Shown here piece after piece: positions 31,997 through 40,135 of a stretch of DNA of 64,000 nucleotides. A program made the position numbers and the translations under genes. Under the pieces are notes generated by a model. The model ran no database searches and had not been told where the DNA came from. It was given only the letters and a program-made list of their open reading frames with translations. The stretch is from JAWHTC01 sp032586155 (GTDB lineage: Bacteria > Pseudomonadota > Alphaproteobacteria > Rhodobacterales > Rhodobacteraceae). The stretch spans positions 248,001 through 312,000 of the forward strand of contig NZ_JAWHTC010000001.1 of the NCBI RefSeq assembly GCF_032586155.1, written 5' to 3'. Positions within the stretch are counted from its first letter, which is position 1. Every line of letters starts with the position of its first letter.

Positions 31997-32512
31997 ATGC
32001 CACGCCTTAGTTTCGTCGTTGTCGTTTTTGTCATCCAGGCGTTCTGCGCTGTTTTCTTCGTGTCGGACATCGTGTTCAGCGTGATTGGCATTCGGGCCCG
32101 CCCCATCAGTTGGCAAACCCGTGAATTCCTAGAAATCGGCGCGGCGCTGGGCTTGATCCTTGGGGTGGGGCTGGGTTGGCTCGCGTTTCGCCGCACATTG
32201 GCGCGCAGCCACCGTGCTGAACGGCAATTGCGGGTGGCCTCCGGCGCTTTCATGGAACTGCTTGAGGAAAGCTTTGACGACTGGGGACTCACCCCCGCGG
32301 AACGGGACGTGGCGCTGTTTTCGATCAAGGGTTTGTCGGTAGCGGATATCGCCGAGTTGCGGGGGACATCGGAAGGCACCGTCAAGGCGCAGACAAATGC
32401 AATCTATCGCAAGGCCGGGGTGTCCGGGCGACCACAATTGCTAAGCATCTTTATCGAAGACCTGATGGGTGACACGTTGGTCGAGGGCGAATCGAAAACG
32501 TCGGCGCCCTGA
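31997..32512 (+). CDS. Membrane-anchored LuxR-type transcription regulator
   Basis: The 171-residue protein has two membrane helices (about 5-33 and 44-65), a short linker and a C-terminal LuxR/GerE helix-turn-helix (about 97-150): LTPAERDVALFSIKGLSVADIAELRGTSEGTVKAQTNAIYRKAGVSGR. There is no receiver or autoinducer domain. Such one-component membrane regulators are thought to sense envelope state. It lies 38 bp after the second acidic-repeat protein, so it probably controls, or responds to, these two exported proteins; that is inference. Confidence 0.87.
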   Translation: MPRLSFVVVVFVIQAFCAVFFVSDIVFSVIGIRARPISWQTREFLEIGAALGLILGVGLGWLAFRRTLARSHRAERQLRVASGAFMELLEESFDDWGLTPAERDVALFSIKGLSVADIAELRGTSEGTVKAQTNAIYRKAGVSGRPQLLSIFIEDLMGDTLVEGESKTSAP

Positions 32513-32524
32513 GAGCTTTTAGGC

Positions 32525-32902
32525 TCACGGGCCCGCGTGCGCCTCAAGCACTTCCATCGGCACAATCTCCAGTGCCCGCGCGTGGGTCGCCTCGAGCCGA
32601 ACTCGAGGGCCGCACCCCTCGTCAGCAGCCTGGAGAAACCGTGCAGCACAGACACACCAATGATCCCCCGGCTTCAAACCGGAAAATCCGTATTCCGGCC
32701 GTGGCGTACTGAGGTCATTGCCGACGTATTTCTCATAGGCCAGGAACTCGGCGGTCATGATGCAACACACTGTGTGCGAACCGAAATCACTGTCGCAGGT
32801 GTTGCAATACCCGTCGCGGAAATATCCCGTCACCGGGTTCATTGAACAGGCTGCCAGCACTCCGCCCAGCACATTGATCGGCTTGTCGGGCTCAGCCTTC
32901 AT
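32525..32902 (-). CDS. DUF2237 family protein
   Basis: The 125-residue soluble protein matches the DUF2237 pattern: INVLGGVLAACSMNPVTGYFRDGYC, GSHTVCCIMTAEFLAYEK, GNDLSTPRPEYGFSGLKPGDHWCVCAARFLQA and LEATHARALEIVP. It has several conserved cysteines (about 19, 33, 36, 46, 47, 83, 85) that could bind metal. The function is unknown. Its start overlaps the upstream serine hydrolase stop by 4 bp, so the two are coupled. Confidence 0.9.
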   Translation of the reverse strand: MKAEPDKPINVLGGVLAACSMNPVTGYFRDGYCNTCDSDFGSHTVCCIMTAEFLAYEKYVGNDLSTPRPEYGFSGLKPGDHWCVCAARFLQAADEGCGPRVRLEATHARALEIVPMEVLEAHAGP

Positions 32903-34065
32903 TCCAATCCCTCCGTAATCCTCCGGAACATGGCGATGTTGCTGTCATGGGCACCGGGTTCACGGAAACCACGGTCGGCGCCGTTCGCCGCGATCACCAC
33001 GCCACGGGTTCGGTCGAAATAGATATACTGGCCATAGATCCCACGGGCATAGAACTCGCCCTCGCGCGGTTCTGGGGCCATCCACCATTGATAGCCATAG
33101 TTGCGCTTGCCCTGTGCGGTCTTGGCCGAGGGCACGGTCGAGACCGCCAGCCAATCGGCGGGCACCACCTGTTTGCCCTGCCACATGCCGTTCTGCATCA
33201 CCATCTGGCCGAAGCGGGCATAGTCTCGCGTGCGCAGGTTCAGCCCGCCCAGCACGAAGGCAGTCTCGTAACCGTCGGAAATGTAATAGGGGTCTTCCTC
33301 GAACCCCATCGGATCGAGGATCTTTTCCTGCATCAGGTCGGCAATCCGCCGCCCGGTGGCGCCCCGGATCACCATGCCGATGACATGGGTGTCGATCGAG
33401 ACATATTGCATTCGCTCGCCCGGAGGCGCGTCGGCGTCGGTCAGGGCCTCGGTAAAACCGTCCATTGAGGTGCCAAGCGCGATAACCCGGCCCATTTTGT
33501 TGATATCGCTCCAGAAATCTAGGTAGTCCTCGTTGAAGGTGATGCCACTTTCCATCTGCAGCACGTCCTGGATGGTGGCCGTGTCATAGGCCGTCCCCTT
33601 GAGGCTGGCGGCGTATTTAGTGACCGGATCATTGATCGAGGCAATCGCTCCTTCGGACAGGACCACGCCGAAAAGGGCCGAAAGAAAGGACTTGGCAACC
33701 GACCATGAAATTCGCCTGTCCTCGGGGGCGGTGCCAAGGTAATAGCTTTCGTGGCGTAACTGCCCATTTTTCATCACGATCAACGCGGTGACGGCGCGGT
33801 CCTTGATCCATTGGTCTGCACCTTCGGGTAAAGTGATGTCAGGGCCTTGCGGCAGCGGGCTGACCGGGCCGGGGCCGCGGGTCATCGGCAGGGTCAGGAA
33901 CATGCGATTCATGTTGCTGAAATTGTCGACGATCAACTCCTCTGAAAAGAGTGAATTGACGGCCATCAGCCGCGTGATCTGTTCGCGTTTCCAAACCCAA
34001 AGCACGACGCCCAGAATGATCAGAATCAGCAACAGCCGTCCCAGAAATTTGCCAAATCTGCGCAT
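32899..34065 (-). CDS. Serine hydrolase, class C beta-lactamase-like
   Basis: The 388-residue protein has an N-terminal membrane anchor (about 6-25) and a periplasmic beta-lactamase/transpeptidase domain. The Ser-x-x-Lys is Ser122-Val-Ala-Lys125 (SWSVAKSFLSAL) and the Tyr-x-Ser/Asn is Tyr221-Val-Ser223. NYGYQWWMA and GIYGQYIYFDRTRGVVIAANG form the third region. This group includes EstB-like esterases and penicillin-binding relatives, so an antibiotic role should not be assumed. The ATG at 34065 has AAGGGG 6 nt upstream. Confidence 0.88.
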   Translation of the reverse strand: MRRFGKFLGRLLLILIILGVVLWVWKREQITRLMAVNSLFSEELIVDNFSNMNRMFLTLPMTRGPGPVSPLPQGPDITLPEGADQWIKDRAVTALIVMKNGQLRHESYYLGTAPEDRRISWSVAKSFLSALFGVVLSEGAIASINDPVTKYAASLKGTAYDTATIQDVLQMESGITFNEDYLDFWSDINKMGRVIALGTSMDGFTEALTDADAPPGERMQYVSIDTHVIGMVIRGATGRRIADLMQEKILDPMGFEEDPYYISDGYETAFVLGGLNLRTRDYARFGQMVMQNGMWQGKQVVPADWLAVSTVPSAKTAQGKRNYGYQWWMAPEPREGEFYARGIYGQYIYFDRTRGVVIAANGADRGFREPGAHDSNIAMFRRITEGLE

Positions 34066-34170
34066 GGTTCGCCCCTTTTCACCCACAGGCAGTCAAGCAT
34101 GCAATGAAGTTGTTTGCAAATCACCGGGTGCTCCGTGAAGCTATGGTATAGGCGGAAAAACCCTGACCGG

Positions 34171-34857
34171 TTATTTGAACTTGTCCATCAGCTTTTGCAG
34201 GGGCGAACGATCATCTTTTACCGGTTGTTCTTCCGCCTTTTCGGCCGGCCTCGCGGGTTTCGCTTCGGGTTTGGTGGTCGAACTGCGCGGCGGATTCACC
34301 TGCAGGGCCACTGCGTTCATGAAGCGGCCATTGTCGCCCGCCGCAAGGTCGGCCGAGCCGTCCGACACACCACGCAACACATCGTCCAGCCAATCCTGAT
34401 CGGCCTTGGCAAAATCGCTGAGCACGTAATGTGACACCCGGTCCTTGTGACCGGGATGGCCGATGCCCAGACGCACCCGGGCATAGTCTGCGCCGATATG
34501 GGAATGGATTGAGCGCAGCCCGTTATGCCCGGCATGACCACCGCCACGTTTGACCCGCACCTTGCCCGGCGCAAGGTCCAATTCGTCATGAAAAACCACC
34601 ACGTCATCCGGCGTCAGTTTGAAGAACCGCATCGCCTCGCCGACTGACTGGCCCGACAGGTTCATGAAAGTTTCGGGTTTCAAGAGCAGCACCTTCTCAG
34701 GCCCCAGACGCCCCTCGGAGAGCGACCCCTGGAACTTGCCGCGCCACGGGGCAAAGCCATGATCCTCGGCTATCCGGTCCAACGCCATGAAGCCGATATT
34801 GTGCCGGTTGCCCGCATATTTCGCACCGGGATTTCCAAGGCCGACAAAGAGTTGCAT
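34171..34857 (-). CDS. pth: Peptidyl-tRNA hydrolase
   Basis: Pth frees tRNA from peptidyl-tRNA released by stalled ribosomes. The 228-residue product has GLGNPG (6-11), the catalytic His19 in GNRHNIGF, FMNLSG, and HDELDLAPGKVRVKRGGGHAGHNGLRS. The enzyme core ends near residue 190; a Pro/Lys/Glu-rich tail of ~38 residues follows, seen in other alphaproteobacteria. It lies 120 bp downstream of rplY, the usual rplY-pth pair, with a terminator between them. Confidence 0.95.
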   Translation of the reverse strand: MQLFVGLGNPGAKYAGNRHNIGFMALDRIAEDHGFAPWRGKFQGSLSEGRLGPEKVLLLKPETFMNLSGQSVGEAMRFFKLTPDDVVVFHDELDLAPGKVRVKRGGGHAGHNGLRSIHSHIGADYARVRLGIGHPGHKDRVSHYVLSDFAKADQDWLDDVLRGVSDGSADLAAGDNGRFMNAVALQVNPPRSSTTKPEAKPARPAEKAEEQPVKDDRSPLQKLMDKFK

Positions 34858-34917
34858 GAGATATGCTCGCGTGATCGTTGTTGCTGCCTGATCTACGCGG
34901 TTTGACGGTTCAGTTCC

Positions 34918-34953
34918 ACAAAAGAAAACGCGGCCCTCGTAAGGACCGCGTTT
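34918..34953 (-). terminator. Intrinsic terminator of rplY
   Basis: On the minus strand AAACGCGG-T-CC pairs with GG-C-CCGCGTTT over a 6-nt loop, and TTTTCTTTT follows. It lies 24 bp after the rplY stop, ahead of pth. Confidence 0.85.
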
Positions 34954-34977
34954 GGAAATTCATAACGACAAAGAGGC

Positions 34978-35643
34978 TTACTCTTCGGCTTCTGCCTCGG
35001 CCTCGGTCTCGCCCACGGTGGCCACTTCGTCGACTGCAATCTCTTCGCCCTCTTCCTCGTCTTCCGAGCGCAGGCTCGACGGGGCCGAGATATTGGCGAT
35101 GACGATGTCACGGTCGATGGTCGGGCGCGCGCCTTCAGGCAGCGGGATATCCGACAAGTGCACAATGTCACCCACTTCCAGACCGGTCAGGTCAACGGTG
35201 ACATGATCGGGAATGTCGCCGGCGATAACGCTCAGCTCGACCTCGGGACGAACGATGGTCAGAACGCCACCCTTCTTGATGCCCGGTGCTTCTTCTTCAT
35301 TCGCAAAGTCGACGTGGATGAAGATATTCAGGCGCGAGGTGCGCTTGAGACGCAAGAGATCGATATGGGTGGGCAGATCCTTGACCACGTCGCGCTGCAC
35401 ATTCCGGCAGATGACGCGGACGTCGTCCTGACCTTCAACTTTCAGGTTGAAAAGCGTCGACAGGAAGCGGCCGTCTTTCAGCTTTTTGAACAGTTTGTTG
35501 AAGGGGATGTTGATGGGAAGCGGGTCTGCTTCGCCGCCGTATACGATACCGGGTACCATGCCATCGCGGCGTGCCTGACGAGCGGCGCCCTTGCCTGTCC
35601 CCGTCCGTACCTCGGCGTGAAGATCTGGGATCTGTCCAGCCAT
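34978..35643 (-). CDS. rplY: 50S ribosomal protein L25/general stress protein Ctc
   Basis: The 221-residue protein is the long TL5/CTC form of L25, which binds 5S rRNA. The N-terminal L25 domain (about 1-95) has GKGAARQARRDGMVPGIVYGG. The C-terminal beta domain (about 100-190) has GGVLTIVRPEVELSV and HVTVDLTGLEVGDIVHLSDI. A very acidic tail (GEEIAVDE, EAEAEAEE) ends it. TAGGAGA sits just before the ATG at 35643. Array 3 lies 90-180 bp upstream of the start. Confidence 0.94.
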   Translation of the reverse strand: MAGQIPDLHAEVRTGTGKGAARQARRDGMVPGIVYGGEADPLPINIPFNKLFKKLKDGRFLSTLFNLKVEGQDDVRVICRNVQRDVVKDLPTHIDLLRLKRTSRLNIFIHVDFANEEEAPGIKKGGVLTIVRPEVELSVIAGDIPDHVTVDLTGLEVGDIVHLSDIPLPEGARPTIDRDIVIANISAPSSLRSEDEEEGEEIAVDEVATVGETEAEAEAEE

Positions 35644-35731
35644 TTTGTATTCTCCTAAAGATAAGGCGGGGCTCCTCCAAGGCTGTAGCCCCACGTGAAG
35701 GCTGGCGCATAGCTGGAATCAGGCGAGTTGG

Positions 35732-35825
35732 CAAGGGGTTTCGAAACGCCTTGGGAAACGCAAATTTGAATTTGCGTGGCAAGCGCCTTCGAAGGCGCTT
35801 TTCTCAATGCGCTTCGAAGCGCATT
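35732..35825. repeat. Array of four ~20-bp palindromes (array 3)
   Basis: Units start at 35733, 35758, 35781 and 35806 (25, 23 and 25 bp apart). P1 AAGGGGTTTCGAAACGCCTT has one mismatched pair. P2 has perfect 9-bp arms ACGCAAATT/AATTTGCGT around TG. P3 AAGCGCCTTCGAAGGCGCTT and P4 AATGCGCTTCGAAGCGCATT are perfect. The array ends 10 bp after the DUF6476 stop (minus strand). The ACGCAA arm and the AAACGCCTT half recur in array 2, and AAACGCCTT also in array 1. Confidence 0.92.
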
Positions 35826-35835
35826 CTACCTCGCC

Positions 35836-36138
35836 TCACTCTTCCGCCGTGACCTCGACCTCCTGCAACAGCGTGCCGGTCGAAGGCGAATAGATCAGGA
35901 TACGGTTGTCGTCGGTGACCACCGCATACCAGGTCTCGGCCTGGGTGAAGGCAACCGCCTTGACGCCATCCGGCAAAGCGATGCGCTCGGGCAGGGGCGG
36001 ACGGGTTTCCGAGAACTTGATGACAAAAAGCGCGATGATCACTAGAAGGCCGATGATCATGGTCGCCGTCAGAGTCGTGACCAGGATGCGCAGGAACTTC
36101 AACGTTCTTGCATCAATCGGGTTAGGAGTGTCGTCCAT
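35836..36138 (-). CDS. DUF6476 family membrane protein
   Basis: The 100-residue protein has one membrane helix (about 18-42, ILVTTLTATMIIGLLVIIALFVI) and a periplasmic part LPERIALPDGVKAVAFTQAETWYAVVTDDNRILIYSPSTGTLLQEVEV, which looks like one beta-propeller-type blade. This matches the small DUF6476 family of Rhodobacteraceae; the function is unknown. The ATG at 36138 has GGTGAG 8 nt upstream. Its first base pair is also the first base of the divergent rluD start codon. Confidence 0.82.
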   Translation of the reverse strand: MDDTPNPIDARTLKFLRILVTTLTATMIIGLLVIIALFVIKFSETRPPLPERIALPDGVKAVAFTQAETWYAVVTDDNRILIYSPSTGTLLQEVEVTAEE

Positions 36139-37166
36139 TGTCATCTCACCTTGTCATCTGCGAGATCGCCGCCGATCCGCCCGGTCGCCTAGATAAGGCG
36201 CTTTCGCGCGATGTGCCAGAGGCGGCGTCACTGTCGCGCACCCGGCTGGCGCGGTTGATCGCGGGCGGAGCGGTAAAGGTCAACGGCACGGTGATCGACA
36301 ACCCCAAGGCAAAGGTGGCCGAAGGTGACAGTATCGAGATCACTGTTGAGCAGGCTGAGGAAAGCCATATTGCAGCCGAAGACATCCCGATTGAAATCGT
36401 TTACGAGGATGAAGACCTGATTGTGGTCAATAAACCGGCGGGCATGGTGGTGCATCCGGCCCCGGGCACACCGGGCGGTACCTTGGTGAACGCGCTCTTG
36501 CATCATTGCGGGGACAGCCTGTCGGGGGTGGGCGGTGTCGCCCGGCCCGGGATCGTGCACAGGATCGACAAGGACACATCCGGCCTGTTGGTCGTGGCCA
36601 AAAGCGACCGGGCTCATCACGATTTGGCCGAAAAGTTTGCGGCTCACGATATCGAACGCCATTACCTTGCGCTGGTCCATGGTGTGCCCGATGCTTCTGA
36701 TCCGCGTCTGCGTGGCGTGCGCGGCGTCAGCTTCGAACCGGGTAACATTCTGAAAATCACCACCCAGTTGGCACGTCACAAACATGACCGCCAGCGTCAG
36801 GCGGTGCTGTTTGACGGCGGGCGTCATGCGGTGACACGGGCACGGATTGCCGGGCAGTTCGGAACGCCGCCGGTACTGGCGCTGATGGAGTGTTGGCTGG
36901 AGACCGGGCGCACCCACCAGATCCGGGTGCATATGGCCCATGCCGGGCACGGGTTGATCGGTGATCCGGTCTATGGCGGGCGGCGCAAACTCTCTGAGAA
37001 GGCCCTGACCGCAAATGCCATGGCGGCGATCAAGGCTTTCCCGCGTCAGGCGCTCCATGCCGCGACGCTGGGCTTCGCGCATCCCGTGAGTGGTGAAGCA
37101 ATGCGGTTCGAGGCGCCTTTACCCGAAGATATGGCCGATTTGCTGGCGCTCTTAGGCGGGACGTAG
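36138..37166 (+). CDS. rluD: RluA-family 23S rRNA pseudouridine synthase (RluD type)
   Basis: The 342-residue enzyme converts uridines to pseudouridine in large-subunit rRNA. It has an N-terminal S4 RNA-binding domain (about 14-75), then the synthase domain with the catalytic Asp144 in HRIDKDTSGL, VNKPAGMVVHP and the C-terminal ETGRTHQIRVHMAHAGHGLIGDPVYG. The start is TTG at 36138, supported by AGGAG 9 nt upstream and by the lack of other starts. The gene is divergent from DUF6476 with overlapping 5' ends. Confidence 0.93.
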   Translation: MSSHLVICEIAADPPGRLDKALSRDVPEAASLSRTRLARLIAGGAVKVNGTVIDNPKAKVAEGDSIEITVEQAEESHIAAEDIPIEIVYEDEDLIVVNKPAGMVVHPAPGTPGGTLVNALLHHCGDSLSGVGGVARPGIVHRIDKDTSGLLVVAKSDRAHHDLAEKFAAHDIERHYLALVHGVPDASDPRLRGVRGVSFEPGNILKITTQLARHKHDRQRQAVLFDGGRHAVTRARIAGQFGTPPVLALMECWLETGRTHQIRVHMAHAGHGLIGDPVYGGRRKLSEKALTANAMAAIKAFPRQALHAATLGFAHPVSGEAMRFEAPLPEDMADLLALLGGT

Positions 37167-37805
37167 CCCACGCCAGAGCAGCCACGCCATGAGTGCCGTT
37201 TCGGCCAGCACCGGGACCAGATAAGCTGGTTGCATCGCCGCGTTCCATTCGGGGGCTAGAAACCGCGTCAGGCTGCCCGCCAAGTAGACCAGCCCCGCCG
37301 CAGCAATGCCCCAGGCAAACAGACGCGGTGCCCCCCAGTTGCACAGCAATCCCGCCATGAGCAGGGCGTTGACCCCGAAAAACGCCAGTCCGAGATCATA
37401 ACCCGCCGCGTGCATGCGCAGACAGGGTAGGGGATCAGCCCCAATTTTGATCGCGTCCTGAGCGGCCACGAGAAACAACAGGTTTGCGGCGATCACTGCC
37501 GCCTGCATCAGCCGGAATGCCATTGCCATCAGCGCCCACATTTCGTCAACGCCGCGAAGCAGGTGGAATAACATCACCGCCAGCGTGACGTCGAACCCGG
37601 CCATCACCAGGTCAAAGCCCAGCGACAGACGAAACCGGCTTTCGCCCGTTGCAATCGCCCAAGTGGTGGCCGTGCTGTCCGTCCAGTCGATCAGGGGGCC
37701 ACGTAGCAGAACCTCGCTGCTGATCCCCAGCCCTATGATGCCGAGATAAAGCAGCCCCGCTGCCAGAAGCTGGCCCTGTGGTGCGTCATTGATCGAAGGA
37801 TGCAT
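37152..37805 (-). CDS. DUF4386-like membrane protein
   Basis: The 217-residue protein has six predicted membrane helices and the DUF4386 pattern: QLLAAGLLYLGIIGLGISSEV at the start, VTLAVMLFHLLRGVDEMWALMAMAFRLMQAAVIAANLLFL in the middle and GVNALLMAGLLCNWGAPR later. The function is unknown. Its 3' end overlaps that of the converging rluD by 15 bp. Confidence 0.85.
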   Translation of the reverse strand: MHPSINDAPQGQLLAAGLLYLGIIGLGISSEVLLRGPLIDWTDSTATTWAIATGESRFRLSLGFDLVMAGFDVTLAVMLFHLLRGVDEMWALMAMAFRLMQAAVIAANLLFLVAAQDAIKIGADPLPCLRMHAAGYDLGLAFFGVNALLMAGLLCNWGAPRLFAWGIAAAGLVYLAGSLTRFLAPEWNAAMQPAYLVPVLAETALMAWLLWRGLRPA

Positions 37806-38019
37806 GACTCTGTCTCCGGTTCGAGATTTCCATGTCGCAGCGATAAATCATGCGCAGTTTGCGTTGAATTGCTGAATTTCGTACCTGAGCCATGCGAAAA
37901 TGCATGTTATCAATAGATAAGGCCCGAATTTCTTGTCACATTGAGCACATGCGCGTGAGCCACGATGCAATTGCGACGGAAATTCCTTAGTGTTTCGTTA
38001 AAGATTGTTGAGTAAGGGC

Positions 38020-38046
38020 CTTGAAACCCCGTTACCGCGAACATAA
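38020..38046 (+). promoter_or_regulatory. Possible heat-shock-type promoter of rpoH
   Basis: CTTGAAA (38020-38026) matches the -35 consensus of sigma-32 promoters and is also a good sigma-70 -35 (TTGAAA). The matching -10 is poor in either reading (AACATAAG after 13 bp, or TAAGTG after 17 bp). The rest of 37806-38088 is AT-richer than its surroundings and holds no gene. Confidence 0.3.
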
Positions 38047-38088
38047 GTGAATGTTAAGCTTATAAACATTGGAGGGACAAGCGAGCAC

Positions 38089-38985
38089 ATGGGTAACTAT
38101 GCAAATCTCCCGGCACCGACACCTGAAGGCGGGTTGAACCGCTATATGCAGGAAATCCGGAAGTTTCCACTTCTGGAACCGGAAGAAGAATACATGCTCG
38201 CCAAACGTTGGGTCGAGCAGGAAGACACCGAAGCGGCGCACAAGATGGTGACCAGCCATCTGCGGCTCGCGGCGAAAATCGCCATGGGCTATCGCGGTTA
38301 TGGCCTGCCCCAGGCCGAAGTCATTTCCGAAGCCAATGTCGGCCTGATGCAGGCCGTAAAACGCTTTGACCCGGAAAAGGGTTTCCGCCTGGCGACCTAC
38401 GCAATGTGGTGGATCCGTGCCTCGATCCAGGAATATGTCCTGCGCTCGTGGTCAATGGTCAAGCTGGGCACGACCAGCGCCCAGAAGAAACTGTTCTTCA
38501 ACCTGCGCAAGGCCAAGGCCCGCATCGGCGCCCTGGAAGAGGGTGATCTGCGCCCCGAGAACGTAGAGCGTATCGCCAATGACCTTGGTGTGACCGAGGC
38601 CGAGGTGATCTCGATGAACCGGCGCCTGAGCGGTGGGGATGCCTCGCTCAACGCTACGGTTGGGTCCGAGGGTGAAGGCACCATGCAATGGCAGGACTGG
38701 CTTGAGGATGAAAGTGCCGACCAGGCTGGTGATTACGAGGCCAAGGACGAGCTGGAAGCGCGTCGCGAGTTGCTGGTGCAGGCGATGGAAGTGCTGAATG
38801 ATCGTGAAAAGGACATCCTGACCCAACGCCGTCTCAGCGAGGAAACCATCACGCTAGAAGATCTCAGCGGCCAATACGACGTCAGCCGTGAACGTATCCG
38901 CCAGATCGAGGTTCGCGCCTTCGAGAAGCTGCAAAAACGAATGCGTGAGCTGGCGGCCGAAAAGGGCATGTTGGCTAGCGCATAA
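38089..38985 (+). CDS. rpoH: RNA polymerase sigma factor RpoH (sigma-32)
   Basis: RpoH directs RNA polymerase to heat-shock promoters. The 298-residue protein has sigma region 2 (about 48-118; SEANVGLMQAVKRFDPEKGFRLATYAMWWIRASIQEYVLRSW), the RpoH box QKKLFFNLR (132-140) that separates it from RpoD, and region 4.2 (YDVSRERIRQIEVRAFEKLQKR). The ATG at 38089 gives the usual MGNYANLPAP start after GGAGGG. Many roseobacters carry two rpoH genes; this one resembles RpoHI by its full length. Confidence 0.95.
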   Translation: MGNYANLPAPTPEGGLNRYMQEIRKFPLLEPEEEYMLAKRWVEQEDTEAAHKMVTSHLRLAAKIAMGYRGYGLPQAEVISEANVGLMQAVKRFDPEKGFRLATYAMWWIRASIQEYVLRSWSMVKLGTTSAQKKLFFNLRKAKARIGALEEGDLRPENVERIANDLGVTEAEVISMNRRLSGGDASLNATVGSEGEGTMQWQDWLEDESADQAGDYEAKDELEARRELLVQAMEVLNDREKDILTQRRLSEETITLEDLSGQYDVSRERIRQIEVRAFEKLQKRMRELAAEKGMLASA

Positions 38986-39023
38986 CGTTCTCGGTAAGGA
39001 TGGATCTGACCGAGTAGAAACAA

Positions 39024-39053
39024 AACCCCGTCTGATCGCCGTCAGGCGGGGTT
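39024..39053 (+). terminator. Terminator of rpoH
   Basis: AACCCCG-T-CTGA pairs with TCAG-G-CGGGGTT over a 6-nt loop, about 40 bp after the rpoH stop. The following T-run is weak (ATTGCTT). Confidence 0.65.
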
Positions 39054-39151
39054 ATTGCTTGGTTCGGATGAACAGTTGACGCAGGTCATGGACATGAACC
39101 CGGCCTGTTCGGCACCATGCCACTGCACAGGCTGTAGAAAGGACGTTCCGC

Positions 39152-39598
39152 ATGAAACCCGTTAGAACAATGATCCTGATGGCAAGTGAATCACGCATGC
39201 GTCTTGCTGAAAACGCTGGCGTGGGTAAAGGCGTGTCCGAACTTCTGACCCGTGATGCCACTGATTTCGAGGGGCTTTCTCACGGCTATGCAGACGCTCC
39301 GGGCCGCGGTCAGGCCGCGCCGGGCATGGCCGGGCATGGAGTTGACCGAACAACCTCCGAGCGCGAACAGGCTCGTGACGCCTTCGCCGATAAGGTGTTG
39401 GAAACCACATTGGAGCACTGGCGGTCCGGCAGTTATGATCGTCTGATCGTTGCGGCCCCGCCGCGTATGCTGGGCACATTGCGTGCCGCTCTGCCTGCAC
39501 CTCTGGTAAGCGCGCTCAGTGCCGATCTTGACAAGGATCTGACCAAGCTGCCGGTTATTGACTTGCCCCGACACTTGGAATCGGTGCTTGCGGTCTGA
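39152..39598 (+). CDS. Host-attachment family protein
   Basis: The 148-residue soluble protein fits the family annotated as 'protein required for attachment to host cells': an N-terminal TMILMASESRMRLAEN strand-turn, a polar middle with GVDRTTSEREQARDAFADKVLETTLEHW, then YDRLIVAAPPRMLGTLRAALPAPLVSALSADLDKDLTKLP. The fold resembles eRF1 domain-2-like proteins. The name comes from an Agrobacterium study; the biochemical role is unknown. It is a single gene after rpoH. Confidence 0.87.
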   Translation: MKPVRTMILMASESRMRLAENAGVGKGVSELLTRDATDFEGLSHGYADAPGRGQAAPGMAGHGVDRTTSEREQARDAFADKVLETTLEHWRSGSYDRLIVAAPPRMLGTLRAALPAPLVSALSADLDKDLTKLPVIDLPRHLESVLAV

Positions 39599-39683
39599 CG
39601 CACATAGGGCAATGGCCCGGTTTCGACTTGATCCCAAGCTTGCGCTAGGATCGGCATGAACACAGGACCTAGGATTGCGTGAC

Positions 39684-39986
39684 ATGGACAACAACGACAA
39701 GCTATCGGGCCGCCTGCACGGCGAACAGAATGAACCAGACGAAGGTGACGGTCTTGTGATGCGTATCCTTTTCATCATTCTCATCGGGGTAATGATGAGC
39801 GTCAGCCAAACGGTTCTCTGGGTGGTCACGGTCATCCAGTTGATCATCCGGGTGACCAACAACGGCACACCCAACGAACGGCTTGCCGATTTCGGCACCG
39901 ATCTGGGCGTGTGGATGGCCAAGGCCGTGCGCTACATGACCGGCGGCAGTGAGGTCAAACCTTGGCCTTGGACGGAAATCGACTGA
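39684..39986 (+). CDS. DUF4389 family membrane protein
   Basis: The 100-residue protein has a polar N-terminus, one or two membrane helices (about 24-55, MRILFIILIGVMMSVSQTVLWVVTVIQLIIRV) and a conserved tail NERLADFGTDLGVWMAKAVRYMTGGSEVKPWPW, as in DUF4389. The function is unknown. The ATG at 39684 follows an AGGA site. Confidence 0.85.
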   Translation: MDNNDKLSGRLHGEQNEPDEGDGLVMRILFIILIGVMMSVSQTVLWVVTVIQLIIRVTNNGTPNERLADFGTDLGVWMAKAVRYMTGGSEVKPWPWTEID

Positions 39987-40135
39987 CGGTTTCGGACGGT
40001 CCGCGGGCTTGCCGGCCCTTAGCGCTGTCTCGCCATTTCCGGTGCAAAGGGCAAATGCGCCAGAAATCGCGTTGAAAGCGACACGATACCCCTGTATGCC
40101 CCGCGAAACGACGAATTGAGCCGAGGCTGATTGCC

